A model generated the notes under the pieces. The model was not told the origin of the DNA. It searched no databases and worked only from the letters and a program-made list of their open reading frames with translations. The position numbers were made by a program, and so were the translations under genes. A stretch of 50,599 nucleotides of DNA from Lachnospiraceae bacterium UBA7205 (GTDB lineage: Bacteria; Bacillota; Clostridia; Lachnospirales; Lachnospiraceae): positions 1-50,599 of the forward strand of contig DKUL01000015.1 of assembly GCA_002490665.1 (NCBI GenBank), given 5' to 3'. Positions 30,058-38,586 of the stretch are shown piece by piece (position 1 is the first letter of the stretch; each line of letters opens with the position of its first letter).

Positions 30058-31065
30058 GTGAAAGAATGGACACAGAAAGAGAAAAGACAACTTGTCATTT
30101 TTGCAGTGGTAAATTTTGGCATGACGATTCTCATGGGAATTCTCATGGGAATCAGCTTTTACAGGGGCAATGATGTGACTTCGTTTCCGATGGCACAGAT
30201 GATGTACCCGGCGGCGGGAGTCATATTTGCGCGGATGCTGACGGCTGACAAGGAGGAGAAGCTTCCGGTTAAATTTTTTGTGACACACCTGGTGACGACA
30301 GGGGCAGCAGTCCTTCTGACAATCGGCAGTATATTCACGTCGCCGGAGATGTGCTATCTTATCGAGAATTATGTGATTATCGCAGGCAGTGTTATCGGAC
30401 TAATCATGCTGTTGTGTGAGAAAAAGGATGTGAGGGAACGGTTCGGGCTTCGCTTTAAAGGACATCATGCAGGGAAGTCCTTCTGGATGATGCTGCTGTT
30501 TCTGATATTGTACACAGCCCGGCTGGTACTTGCCGGATTGACGGATGGGAGTGTGCGTGAAGTGGTTGCCATTTTTGCGGAACCTTCGACGTGGGGAATG
30601 ATAGCCGCCCTGGCAATAACCTTTTTTCTGTCATACAATGCTTTTTGGGGAGAGGAATATGGATGGCGGTTTTTCCTGCAGCCATTATTTCAGAAACGCT
30701 TTGGATTAAAGGCGGGCGTGCTTCTGCTTGGTGTTGTCTGGGGATTGTGGCATATTCCGATTAACATCTTTTACTACAGTCCTGATACATGGATTTACAG
30801 TATTCTGATACATCAGGTTACATGTATTACACTTGCTGTCTTTTTTGGATATGCCTATCAAAAGACAGGGAATGTGTGGGTGCCAGTTGTCATGCATTAC
30901 ACAAATAACAATATGGCGTTAGTACTGACTGGAAGTACAGATTTGGGAAATAACGTATATGGATGGAAGGATGTTCTGATGCTGTTTATTATCAACGGAA
31001 TCGTGTTCCTGCCATTTTTGTTCAGCAAAGTTTATCAGGAGAAAAAGGAATCTGTTCAGATGTAA
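30058..31065 (+). CDS. CPBP-family intramembrane glutamic endopeptidase
   Basis: The membrane protein has about eight hydrophobic segments and the CPBP (Abi) motifs: EEYGWRFFLQPLFQKR with E199, E200 and R204, GVVWGLWHIP with a conserved His, and HYTNNNMA near the C-terminus. These proteases cleave membrane or secreted proteins; in Gram-positives some confer bacteriocin self-immunity. GAGGAGGA is 8 bases before the GTG at 30058, so this GTG is chosen over an upstream ATG. It is monocistronic. Confidence 0.88.
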   Translation: MKEWTQKEKRQLVIFAVVNFGMTILMGILMGISFYRGNDVTSFPMAQMMYPAAGVIFARMLTADKEEKLPVKFFVTHLVTTGAAVLLTIGSIFTSPEMCYLIENYVIIAGSVIGLIMLLCEKKDVRERFGLRFKGHHAGKSFWMMLLFLILYTARLVLAGLTDGSVREVVAIFAEPSTWGMIAALAITFFLSYNAFWGEEYGWRFFLQPLFQKRFGLKAGVLLLGVVWGLWHIPINIFYYSPDTWIYSILIHQVTCITLAVFFGYAYQKTGNVWVPVVMHYTNNNMALVLTGSTDLGNNVYGWKDVLMLFIINGIVFLPFLFSKVYQEKKESVQM

Positions 31066-31173
31066 AGCGTGCTGGCTGGATGTGAATGGATGAGGGCGCC
31101 AGAACTGTTTAGGACGGTTCTGGCGCTTTGTTTGCGCAGGGAAGATGTCTTTTCCATTCCCTGTTTGATTGGC

Positions 31174-31231
31174 GTGAAAAATACTTCTAGCCACTCGCAG
31201 CAGAGGCTGCTTCGCGGAGAAGTACTAAGTT
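31174..31231. repeat. Dispersed palindromic repeat, copy 1
   Basis: The sequence runs from GTGAAAAATACTTCT through GCAGC/GCTGC to AGAAGTACTAAGTT. The reverse complement of 32671-32728 and the piece at 41863-41891 belong to the same family. It lies between the CPBP gene and the HIT gene and could act as a terminator for the former. Confidence 0.6.
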
Positions 31232-31275
31232 ATAATCAATGGGTATGCGTGTGAGAAAGGAGAATGGTTATTAAA

Positions 31276-31725
31276 ATGTGTGACTGCATGGTTTGTGAGA
31301 GGATTGAACAGATAAAGAATGGAAAGAATCCGTATTTTGTGAGAGAACTGCGTACCGGATATGTGGTGATTGGCGACCATCAGCGGATAAAGGGATATAC
31401 GCTGTTTCTGTGCAGGCAGCATGCGGAGGAGCTGCATTTTTTGAAGCCGGCATTTCGGGATGCATTTCTTCATGAGATGGCGGTTGTGGCAGAGGCGGTC
31501 TACAATGCATTCCGGCCGGACAAATTAAACTATGAGCTTCTGGGCGCCGGAAAAGGTCTGCATATGCATTGGCATATTTTTCCAAGAACAGCAGGTGATA
31601 CGCCAAGGCCCGGTCCTGTCTGGCAGCTTGGAAAAGAACTGTCTGCGGAGGAATTTCTTCCGGATGCTGCACAGCTGGAAGATTTCAGGCGGCGGCTGAA
31701 TGTGGAGCTGGACAAGCTGCTATAA
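31276..31725 (+). CDS. HIT-like nucleotide-binding protein
   Basis: The histidine triad HMHWHIFPR (H96, H98, H100 from the chosen start) is present. An N-terminal CDCMVC cluster may bind zinc. The middle segment (AFRPDKLNYELLGAGKGLHMHWH) mirrors the HIT protein at 12.7 kb, which makes them distant paralogues. ATG 31264 sits one base behind AGGAG, too close, so ATG 31276 is listed; spacing there is 13 bases and the start stays uncertain. The end abuts the convergent AraC gene by a few bases. Confidence 0.82.
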   Translation: MCDCMVCERIEQIKNGKNPYFVRELRTGYVVIGDHQRIKGYTLFLCRQHAEELHFLKPAFRDAFLHEMAVVAEAVYNAFRPDKLNYELLGAGKGLHMHWHIFPRTAGDTPRPGPVWQLGKELSAEEFLPDAAQLEDFRRRLNVELDKLL

Positions 31726-32601
31726 TATCCGGGATACATCCTTCCTGTACATAAGCGGTGTTTTCCTGTACTTTTTCTGAAATGCCCGCGTGAAGTAGGA
31801 GTGGTTGTGAAAACCGCAGTTTTCCGCAATATCAATCACCTTATAGTCCGTTTCCGCCAGCTGCTTTGCCGCCAGCTCGAGACGGTAGTTCACAAGGTAG
31901 GCGTTGAAGCTCATTCCTGCCAGTTCCTTAAACAGCTTCATAAAATGACTTTCTGAAAAGCCGCACTGTTCGGCGACTTCACGGATGGAAATATCATGGT
32001 CGTAGAATCTCTGGACATAGTACAGGGCATTTTTCAGGCGGCTGCAAGACAACTGTAGCGAGCGGTTGTCGCTTGTGGCAGCAGTGCTGTACTGGTTCAT
32101 GTGGTGCAGCAGCAGAAAAAGACTGGACTTGATGACCAGTTCCTGTGTGGAATAGCTTTCCTTGCGGTTGTCATACATGGATAAGATACTGGGTGACACT
32201 GTCCGGTTAAATGGAGAACCGGACGGGTAATAGCAGTCCATTGTTTTTTCGCCGTTCAGAAAGGGGAGGACATATTTATCATAGCATGGGTCCTCCGCGG
32301 TACCCTTGAAAAGAGAAGGGTGGAACAGGATGTTGAAATATTCCCCGTCGGCAATGCCGCTCTGCTCAATAGAGTGCACGGCGTGCGGAAGAACCACAAT
32401 GAAATCCTGAGCACAGAGTGTATATGCATGTCCCCACAGTGTGACCTGCATCTGCCCGCTGGTACAATAAATTAATTCAAAGTCATCATGCCAGTGCAGG
32501 GGAAATGAGTGAATCCATTCCGGAATGCGCCCGCGGTAGACGGAGTATGGAAAAGCAGCAGTTCCATGTATTTTGGTTTCCTGTACAGGTGTGTAATCCA
32601 T
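31720..32601 (-). CDS. AraC-family regulator with cupin sensor domain
   Basis: The N-terminal half is a cupin-like sugar-sensing domain (WIHSFPLHWHDDFELIYCTSGQMQVTLWGHAYTLCAQDFIVVLPHAVHSIEQ). The C-terminal 100 residues are the AraC double helix-turn-helix (ISIREVAEQCGFSESHFMKLFKELAGMSFNAYLVNYRLELAAKQLAETDYKVIDIAENCGFHNHSYFTRAFQKKYRKTPLMYR). It is transcribed divergently from the GH13 gene and is a likely activator of malto-oligosaccharide use. The last bases overlap the convergent HIT gene. Confidence 0.93.
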   Translation of the reverse strand: MDYTPVQETKIHGTAAFPYSVYRGRIPEWIHSFPLHWHDDFELIYCTSGQMQVTLWGHAYTLCAQDFIVVLPHAVHSIEQSGIADGEYFNILFHPSLFKGTAEDPCYDKYVLPFLNGEKTMDCYYPSGSPFNRTVSPSILSMYDNRKESYSTQELVIKSSLFLLLHHMNQYSTAATSDNRSLQLSCSRLKNALYYVQRFYDHDISIREVAEQCGFSESHFMKLFKELAGMSFNAYLVNYRLELAAKQLAETDYKVIDIAENCGFHNHSYFTRAFQKKYRKTPLMYRKDVSRIL

Positions 32602-32670
32602 AATAATCCCCCATGCCGCCTCTGGCGGCTCAAATAGATATGAAAAACGCTGTCCTTCGCGTTTTTCCTG

Positions 32671-32728
32671 TGTGAAACTTAATACTTCTTAGGCAGTGTC
32701 TTTTGCTGCCTTAGAAGTATTTTTCACA
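32671..32728. repeat. Dispersed palindromic repeat, copy 2
   Basis: TGTGAAA...TTTCACA outer arms (32671-32677, 32722-32728), AATACTTCT/AGAAGTATT middle arms (32681-32689, 32713-32721) and AGGCAG/CTGCCT inner arms make one long hairpin. It matches copy 1 when reverse complemented. Confidence 0.7.
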
Positions 32729-32819
32729 CTATCTCTCCCATAATAGGATTGTGTTAAAATAGTAGGAATATATTACAAGCATTATACCGCATGTCAGTGT
32801 ACAATACAAGTAACATCTC

Positions 32820-32858
32820 GACTGATAAAAGTTTACACGCTTTTTCCTTTTATCAGTC
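32820..32858. promoter_or_regulatory. Eleven-base inverted repeat upstream of the GH13 gene
   Basis: GACTGATAAAA and TTTTATCAGTC are exact inverted copies separated by 17 bases. The position between the divergent promoters suggests a regulator site or a leader hairpin. Confidence 0.45.
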
Positions 32859-32920
32859 TGTGTGGAAACTGCTGCAGTCCGTATGTGGATTGCAGCAATA
32901 TTTGAAAAGGAGGAACAGTC

Positions 32921-34639
32921 ATGGAGTATGCAGCAATCAGACATTTTGCGGATAAGCGGTATTGTTACGCGGTAGAGAAAGGACGCTTTTTAATCAGGCT
33001 AGAGACAAAAAAGGGTGATGTGGAAAGCGTGGTTCTTCATGTGCAGGACAAATATCTGCCGCTCAAGTTTATGGACACAAGGCAGCAATATCTTATGGAG
33101 ACTGCCTGTTCGGATAATTATATTGATTATTATGAGAAGATACTGGATATTGATGTGGTCTGTCTCCGGTACTTTTTTGAGATAAAGGATACGGCGGGCA
33201 ATGTGGTTTATTATGGCAATCACAATTTTTATGACGCGTGTATCACGGATATCGACCGGATGTTTGACTGCCCGCAGAACCTCAGGGAGGAGGAACTGTT
33301 TGAACTTCCCCAGTGGGCAAAAAACAAGGTCGTCTACCAGATTTTTCCGTCGCGCTTTGCCACGGACAAGGAAGTCTCCGAGGAGGAGTGGTACCAGGCG
33401 CCGATAAACCATAAGGCTGACTTGAAGGGGTCGCTGCGCGGAATCATCGCGCATCTGGACTATATCAGGCATCTGGGCGTGGACGTGATTTATATGACAC
33501 CGATTTTTAGTTCCGATTCCAGCCATAAGTACAATATTGATGACTACTACCGGATTGACCCGTCCTTTGGGACAAAGGAGGATCTGAAGGAGCTTGTTGA
33601 AAAGGCGCATGGGCTTGGCATGTACGTCATCCTGGATGGCGTGTTCAACCATACTGCGGTCGATTTCTTTGCCTTTAAGGATGTCATGGAGAAAAAAGAA
33701 CAGTCAGAATATTTAGACTGGTACTATATCAATGAATTTCCCCTTGTGATGGAGTGGGGGAAAAAGCCGAACTATAAGACATTCAGCTATGCCGCCCCGA
33801 TGCCGAAGCTGAATCTGCAAAACAAGGAAACGGCGGATTTTGTGATTGATGTGGCATCTTACTGGATTCGGGAATGCGACATTGACGGGTGGCGCCTGGA
33901 TGTTGCGGATGAGATTCACCATGCGTTCTGGAAAAGATTCCGCAGGGAAATCAAGGCGGTGAAGAAGGATGCCCTGATTGTCGGTGAAATCTGGCATTTT
34001 GCCGGGGATTTTCTGGAGGGCGACGAGTGGGACAGCATTATGAATTATCAATTTTATCATGCGGTGTTTGACCTGGTTGCGGCAGGAAAAATGTCTGCGT
34101 CATCATTTGTCGGAAACCTGAATTTTATGAAGGGGAATCTGAACCAGGCACTGGAAGGGTATTTGTGGAACTTTATCGACACCCATGACACGGCAAGATT
34201 CCTGCACAGTGTCGGGCAGGATAAAAATAAGCAGAAACTGGCGGCAGCAATGCAGCTTCTGCTTCCTGGTATGCCAATGATATATTATGGGGATGAAGTG
34301 GGAATGGACGGAGGACCGGATCCGGACTGCAGGCGCGGCATGCTCTGGGATGAGCGCAGGCAGGATAAGGAGCTGTTCCGGTATTACCAGACACTGATTC
34401 AGCTTCGTCATGCGTATCCGGCATTGACGGAGGGAGAGACTGTCAGACAGTATGCGGACGATGACAAGGGGCTTATTTGTATGGAAAGAACATGGAAAGG
34501 GCAGCATATTGTATTGATTTTTCACACACAGGAAGGCAATGTGGAGCTTCAGGCGCCCAGGGGCATGAAAAATCTTGTGAGTGGCAGGGAATTTACAGGC
34601 AGTCTGGGGGATTATGAGACAGCTGTGCTTGTAAATTAG
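32921..34639 (+). CDS. GH13 alpha-glycosidase (neopullulanase / cyclomaltodextrinase type)
   Basis: This 572-residue enzyme hydrolyses alpha-glucans or cyclodextrins in the cytoplasm (no signal peptide). An N-terminal immunoglobulin-like domain (about residues 1-130), typical of the GH13_20 subfamily, precedes the barrel. Catalytic residues are the nucleophile D327 (DGWRLDVADE), the acid/base E356 (GEIWHF) and D423 (FIDTHDTAR). DGVFNH is the conserved region I. A C-terminal beta domain ends the chain. GGAGG precedes the start. Malto-oligosaccharide use is the likely pathway. Confidence 0.92.
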   Translation: MEYAAIRHFADKRYCYAVEKGRFLIRLETKKGDVESVVLHVQDKYLPLKFMDTRQQYLMETACSDNYIDYYEKILDIDVVCLRYFFEIKDTAGNVVYYGNHNFYDACITDIDRMFDCPQNLREEELFELPQWAKNKVVYQIFPSRFATDKEVSEEEWYQAPINHKADLKGSLRGIIAHLDYIRHLGVDVIYMTPIFSSDSSHKYNIDDYYRIDPSFGTKEDLKELVEKAHGLGMYVILDGVFNHTAVDFFAFKDVMEKKEQSEYLDWYYINEFPLVMEWGKKPNYKTFSYAAPMPKLNLQNKETADFVIDVASYWIRECDIDGWRLDVADEIHHAFWKRFRREIKAVKKDALIVGEIWHFAGDFLEGDEWDSIMNYQFYHAVFDLVAAGKMSASSFVGNLNFMKGNLNQALEGYLWNFIDTHDTARFLHSVGQDKNKQKLAAAMQLLLPGMPMIYYGDEVGMDGGPDPDCRRGMLWDERRQDKELFRYYQTLIQLRHAYPALTEGETVRQYADDDKGLICMERTWKGQHIVLIFHTQEGNVELQAPRGMKNLVSGREFTGSLGDYETAVLVN

Positions 34640-34683
34640 GTACAGAAAAAAGGAAAGACAGAAAAACGAGGTGCTGGCTGAAG

Positions 34684-36000
34684 ATGAAATCATTAACGAA
34701 ATTATTTATACCCATTGCATTGGAAACATTGTGCTATATGCTGGCGGGAATGGTCGATACCATGATGCTGTCTACCGTGGGCGACAATGCAGTCGGGGCA
34801 GTAGGGACGGCAAATACTTATATCAACGTATTTATTATCATGTTTAGTATTGTATCATCCGGAATGATTGCCGTGATGACGCAATATATCGGTGCAAAGC
34901 GAATCGGGGTGGCATATCAGGCAAGACAGCTGGGGGCTGTCCTGAATCTGGTGCTTGGTGTGGCGCTTTCGGGATTTTTGTTTGCCTTTTCGGGAAATGT
35001 TCTGGAGATTGTGGGTGTGGCGCCGCTCCTGATGGACTATGCAAAGACCTATCTCAAGATTGTGGGCGGCTTCTGCTTTGTGAACGCACTGATTCCGATA
35101 TTTTCAAGCTATCTGAGGGCGTTTGGCTATACGAAACAGCCGCTGATTGCCACTGTTTTGTCGAATGTGCTGAATCTGTGCCTGAATGCAGTCTTTTTGT
35201 TTGTTTTCCACAGCGGCGTTGCAGGTGTTGCGGCAGCAACCGTTATCTCTCGTTTTTTAAACCTTGTGATTGTCATTGTGGCGTCCAGGCTTCTGGTCAG
35301 GGCGGATAAGGATCCGGAGCGGCTTGGTAACAAGGAGGTGTTCGCCCAGATTATAAAGGTAGGGCTGCCTTCTGCCATGGAGACGGCATTTTACAATGTG
35401 GCAATGACGCTGACCATCCGATTTCTGAACCAGATGGATGATGCGGGACTGAATGTGACGGCAAGGTCGTATGCGGCACAGATAGCGAATTTCTCCTACT
35501 GTGTGGGCGCGGCGCTTGCACAGGCGAATGCCATCCTGACGGGATGGCGGATTGGCGAGGGCGATTATGAAGCCTGTGACAAGGGAACCAAGAAGGCTGC
35601 CTTTATCGGAATATGTGTCGCAGCAGGACTTGAGGCAGTATTTGCACTCAGCTCGGATTACCTGATTCAGATTTTTACGGATGATGCGGAAATGATTGCC
35701 CTGGTAGGAAAACTTCTGGCAATTGACATAATACTGGAAGTGGGGCGTGTGACGAACCTCGTGTTCGGACAGGCGCTAAAGACGAGCGGGGATGCACTGT
35801 ACACCACAGTCATTGCGGTTACTTTCATGTACCTGTGCATGGTGGGCGGCACATGGCTGTTTGGCATTCACTGGAATCTGCTTGCAGTAGGCGCTTATAT
35901 CGGGCTTGCGTGTGACGAGTGTGTCCGGGCGGTGTTTATGTTCCTGCGCTGGCAGTCCGGCAAGTGGAAAATGAAAGGCTTTATTCAACAGGAGGCATAA
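34684..36000 (+). CDS. MATE-family efflux transporter
   Basis: The 438-residue protein has about 12 hydrophobic segments in two homologous halves, beginning MKSLTKLFIPIALETLCYMLAGMVDTMMLSTVGDNAVGAVGTANTY, the classical MATE N-terminus. NVLNLCLNAVFLF and GLPSAMETAFYNVAM open later segments of the usual pattern. MATE proteins export drugs or metabolites using Na+ or H+ gradients. It lies 44 bases after the GH13 gene with GAGGTG as ribosome site, so cotranscription is possible. Confidence 0.92.
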   Translation: MKSLTKLFIPIALETLCYMLAGMVDTMMLSTVGDNAVGAVGTANTYINVFIIMFSIVSSGMIAVMTQYIGAKRIGVAYQARQLGAVLNLVLGVALSGFLFAFSGNVLEIVGVAPLLMDYAKTYLKIVGGFCFVNALIPIFSSYLRAFGYTKQPLIATVLSNVLNLCLNAVFLFVFHSGVAGVAAATVISRFLNLVIVIVASRLLVRADKDPERLGNKEVFAQIIKVGLPSAMETAFYNVAMTLTIRFLNQMDDAGLNVTARSYAAQIANFSYCVGAALAQANAILTGWRIGEGDYEACDKGTKKAAFIGICVAAGLEAVFALSSDYLIQIFTDDAEMIALVGKLLAIDIILEVGRVTNLVFGQALKTSGDALYTTVIAVTFMYLCMVGGTWLFGIHWNLLAVGAYIGLACDECVRAVFMFLRWQSGKWKMKGFIQQEA

Positions 36001-36037
36001 TAAACGAAATGCAATATAAAAGAATGGAGGGGTTTCA

Positions 36038-38461
36038 ATGCAAAAATGGACACGTGTTTTGTATCAGCCGGGGATTGGGCTCGGTGAAAATGGTGAGAGG
36101 GTGACGGCGTGCAAAAAGCACATCGCACTTTCAAAGGAGGCAGCCAAGGAAGGAATGGTGCTCCTGAAAAATGACAGGAATGTACTCCCGCTTGCAAAGG
36201 GGAGCAAGGTTGCCCTTTTTGGAAAAGCAAGTTTTGATTATGTGCGGGGCGGCGGAGGAAGCGGTGAAGTGACGGTTTCTTATGCGAGGAATCTGTACGA
36301 AGGTTTCGGACTCATGAAGGACAGGGTGACTGTGTTTGAGGAGTTGTCTGCATTTTACCGTGACAATGTAAAGGCACAGTATCAGGCAGGAAGGGTTCCC
36401 GGGATGACGATAGAGCCGGAGATTCCGGCAGAACTGTTAAAAAAGGCAAGGGCATACACGGACACAGCAGTCATTACAATCTGCCGTTTTTCCGGAGAAG
36501 GCTGGGACAGGAAGAGCATCGTGGACACGGAGAATAAAAATCTGTTTGTCAGTGAGGAAGAGATGGCAAAGCGCTCCGCTGAAATATTTGAGGATGGCGA
36601 CTTTAACCTGACGCACGCGGAACAGGCAATGGTAAATGCCGTAAAGACATGCTTTGAGAAGGTTATTGTTGTCATGAACGTCGGCGGCATGGTGGATTCT
36701 TCATGGTTTTATGATGATGAGCGCATACAGTCTGTACTGATGGCATGGCAGGGGGGCATCGAAGGCGGGCTTGCGGCAGCGGAGCTGCTGATGGGCGAGG
36801 GAAATCCCAGCGGAAAGCTTGTGGACACCTTTGCAAAAGCGCTGGATGATTATCCGTCTACCGCGAATTTTCATGCGTCCGAACGCTTTGTGGATTATAC
36901 AGAGGATATCTATGTGGGATACCGCTATTTTGAGACGATTCCGGGAGCGGCAGACAGGGTAAATTATCCGTTTGGCTTCGGGCTTTCCTACACGGACTTT
37001 GCCCTGAATGCGGGGGCGGCATATGCGGAAAATGGCAGGATTTATGTGCCGGTCATGGTTACCAATGTGGGCAGAATGGCAGGAAAAGAAGTGGTGCAGG
37101 CCTACTTTGGCGCGCCGCAGGGAAAACTTGGAAAACCGGCAAAACAGCTTGCGGCATTCCAGAAAACCAGGTTGTTGCAGACAGGAGAGAGCCAGAGCGT
37201 GGTATTATCGTGGGATATTGACGATATGGCATCCTATGATGACCTTGGCAAGATAAGGGAGTCGGCTTATATTCTGGAAAAAGGAAGTTATTGTTTCTAT
37301 GTCGGTGTGTCCGTGCGTGATGCCGTGGAGCTGCCTTATCACTATGAGGTGCAGGAGGATATCATCGTGCGCATGTTATCCAGAAAGTGCGCGCCGACAA
37401 GCCTGGACAAACGGATGCTGGCAGACGGAAGCTTTGAGGAGCTGCCGGTCACAACGCCCATTGAGACGGATGCCAATGGGCTGGTGCCGCTGACTGTTGC
37501 AGAGACGGATGGTTTTGCGCCGGCAGCGAGGGCAGGGAAACGGTATCATTTGTGGGTGAACACAATGGCACAGCAGCATCATTTTCTGCGGGAAGTCGCG
37601 GACGGCAGTATTACCATGGATGAATTTATGGCACAGCTCTCCGATGAAGACCTTGCAAATCTTTTGGGCGGACAGCCGAATATGGGGGTTGCGAATACGT
37701 TTGGGTGGGGAAACCTGCCGGAATACGGAGTGCCGAACGTCATGACGGCGGATGGACCTGCCGGTCTCCGGATAGCGCCGGAATGCAATGTCTGTACGAC
37801 TGCATGGCCATGTGCGACACAGCTTGCCTGCTCATGGAACGAGGAGCTTGTAGAGCAGGTCGGCGAGGCCGGAGGGGCGGAAGTCAAGGAAAACAATATA
37901 GCAGTGTGGCTGACGCCGGCTGTCAATATTCACAGAAGCCCTCTCTGCGGGCGGAACTTTGAATATTATTCCGAGGACCCGTTTCTGACTGGAAAGCTTG
38001 CGGCGGCGATGGTACGCGGCATCCAGTGCAATCATGTCGGCGCGGCAGTGAAGCATTTTGCCCTTAACAATAAGGAAACAAACCGGAAAAACAGTGATTC
38101 GAGGGCATCCGAGCGCGCTGTCAGGGAAGTATATCTGCGAGCGTTCGAAATCATCGTGAAGGAATCGAAGCCATGGGCAGTGATGTCCTCCTACAATATT
38201 ATAAACGGCTGCCGCGCATCCGAGAACAGGGAGCTGCTGGAGGATATTCTCCGCGGGGAGTGGGGATTCGACGGTGTGGTCACAACAGACTGGTGGACAA
38301 ACGGGGAACATTATAAGGAGGTCAGGGCAGGCAATGACATCAAAATGGCAACCGGTTTTCCGGAGCGTCTGCTGGAAGCCCAGCACAGGGGACTCCTTAC
38401 CCGCAGGGATATGGAAATCTGCGCAAAAAGGGTGCTGGAACTGATTTTGAAGGTAGATTGA
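36038..38461 (+). CDS. GH3 beta-glucosidase with permuted domain order
   Basis: The 807-residue glycoside hydrolase starts with what is usually the C-terminal GH3 domain (SKEAAKEGMVLLKNDRNVLPL, then GQVE-type GGIEGGLAAAELLMGEGNPSGKL and the FGFGLSYTDF signature, about residues 300-330). A fibronectin-III-like region follows, and the catalytic barrel comes last (TADGPAGLR, AAVKHFALNNKETNR), with nucleophile D751 in GVVTTDWWTNG. Such reversed order is known from some Ruminococcus and Butyrivibrio enzymes. There is no signal peptide, so it is cytoplasmic and acts on imported oligosaccharides. GGAGG precedes the start. Confidence 0.92.
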   Translation: MQKWTRVLYQPGIGLGENGERVTACKKHIALSKEAAKEGMVLLKNDRNVLPLAKGSKVALFGKASFDYVRGGGGSGEVTVSYARNLYEGFGLMKDRVTVFEELSAFYRDNVKAQYQAGRVPGMTIEPEIPAELLKKARAYTDTAVITICRFSGEGWDRKSIVDTENKNLFVSEEEMAKRSAEIFEDGDFNLTHAEQAMVNAVKTCFEKVIVVMNVGGMVDSSWFYDDERIQSVLMAWQGGIEGGLAAAELLMGEGNPSGKLVDTFAKALDDYPSTANFHASERFVDYTEDIYVGYRYFETIPGAADRVNYPFGFGLSYTDFALNAGAAYAENGRIYVPVMVTNVGRMAGKEVVQAYFGAPQGKLGKPAKQLAAFQKTRLLQTGESQSVVLSWDIDDMASYDDLGKIRESAYILEKGSYCFYVGVSVRDAVELPYHYEVQEDIIVRMLSRKCAPTSLDKRMLADGSFEELPVTTPIETDANGLVPLTVAETDGFAPAARAGKRYHLWVNTMAQQHHFLREVADGSITMDEFMAQLSDEDLANLLGGQPNMGVANTFGWGNLPEYGVPNVMTADGPAGLRIAPECNVCTTAWPCATQLACSWNEELVEQVGEAGGAEVKENNIAVWLTPAVNIHRSPLCGRNFEYYSEDPFLTGKLAAAMVRGIQCNHVGAAVKHFALNNKETNRKNSDSRASERAVREVYLRAFEIIVKESKPWAVMSSYNIINGCRASENRELLEDILRGEWGFDGVVTTDWWTNGEHYKEVRAGNDIKMATGFPERLLEAQHRGLLTRRDMEICAKRVLELILKVD

Positions 38462-38586
38462 AAGAACAAAGTGTGCGGGCCGGAATTGGTAACAGATTCC
38501 AATTTATCATAGACAAATGCACAGATTACTGATATCATAAAGGTATATTTTGGGCAGTGAAACAGTATATGTGGTGATATTGTATT

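Larger units (their letters stand above)
32602..32920. other. Divergent control region between the AraC and GH13 genes
   Basis: On the minus strand TTGTAT (plus 32804-32809) and TATAAT (plus 32781-32786) with 17-base spacing form the araC promoter. This gives a leader of about 170 bases with three hairpins: GCCGCC/GGCGGC (32614-32628), GAAAAACGC/GCGTTTTTC (32642-32667) and the palindromic repeat at 32671-32728. On the GH13 side an 11-base inverted repeat GACTGATAAAA/TTTTATCAGTC (32820-32830, 32848-32858) and a hairpin GCTGCA/TGCAGC lie before the gene. Confidence 0.6.
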
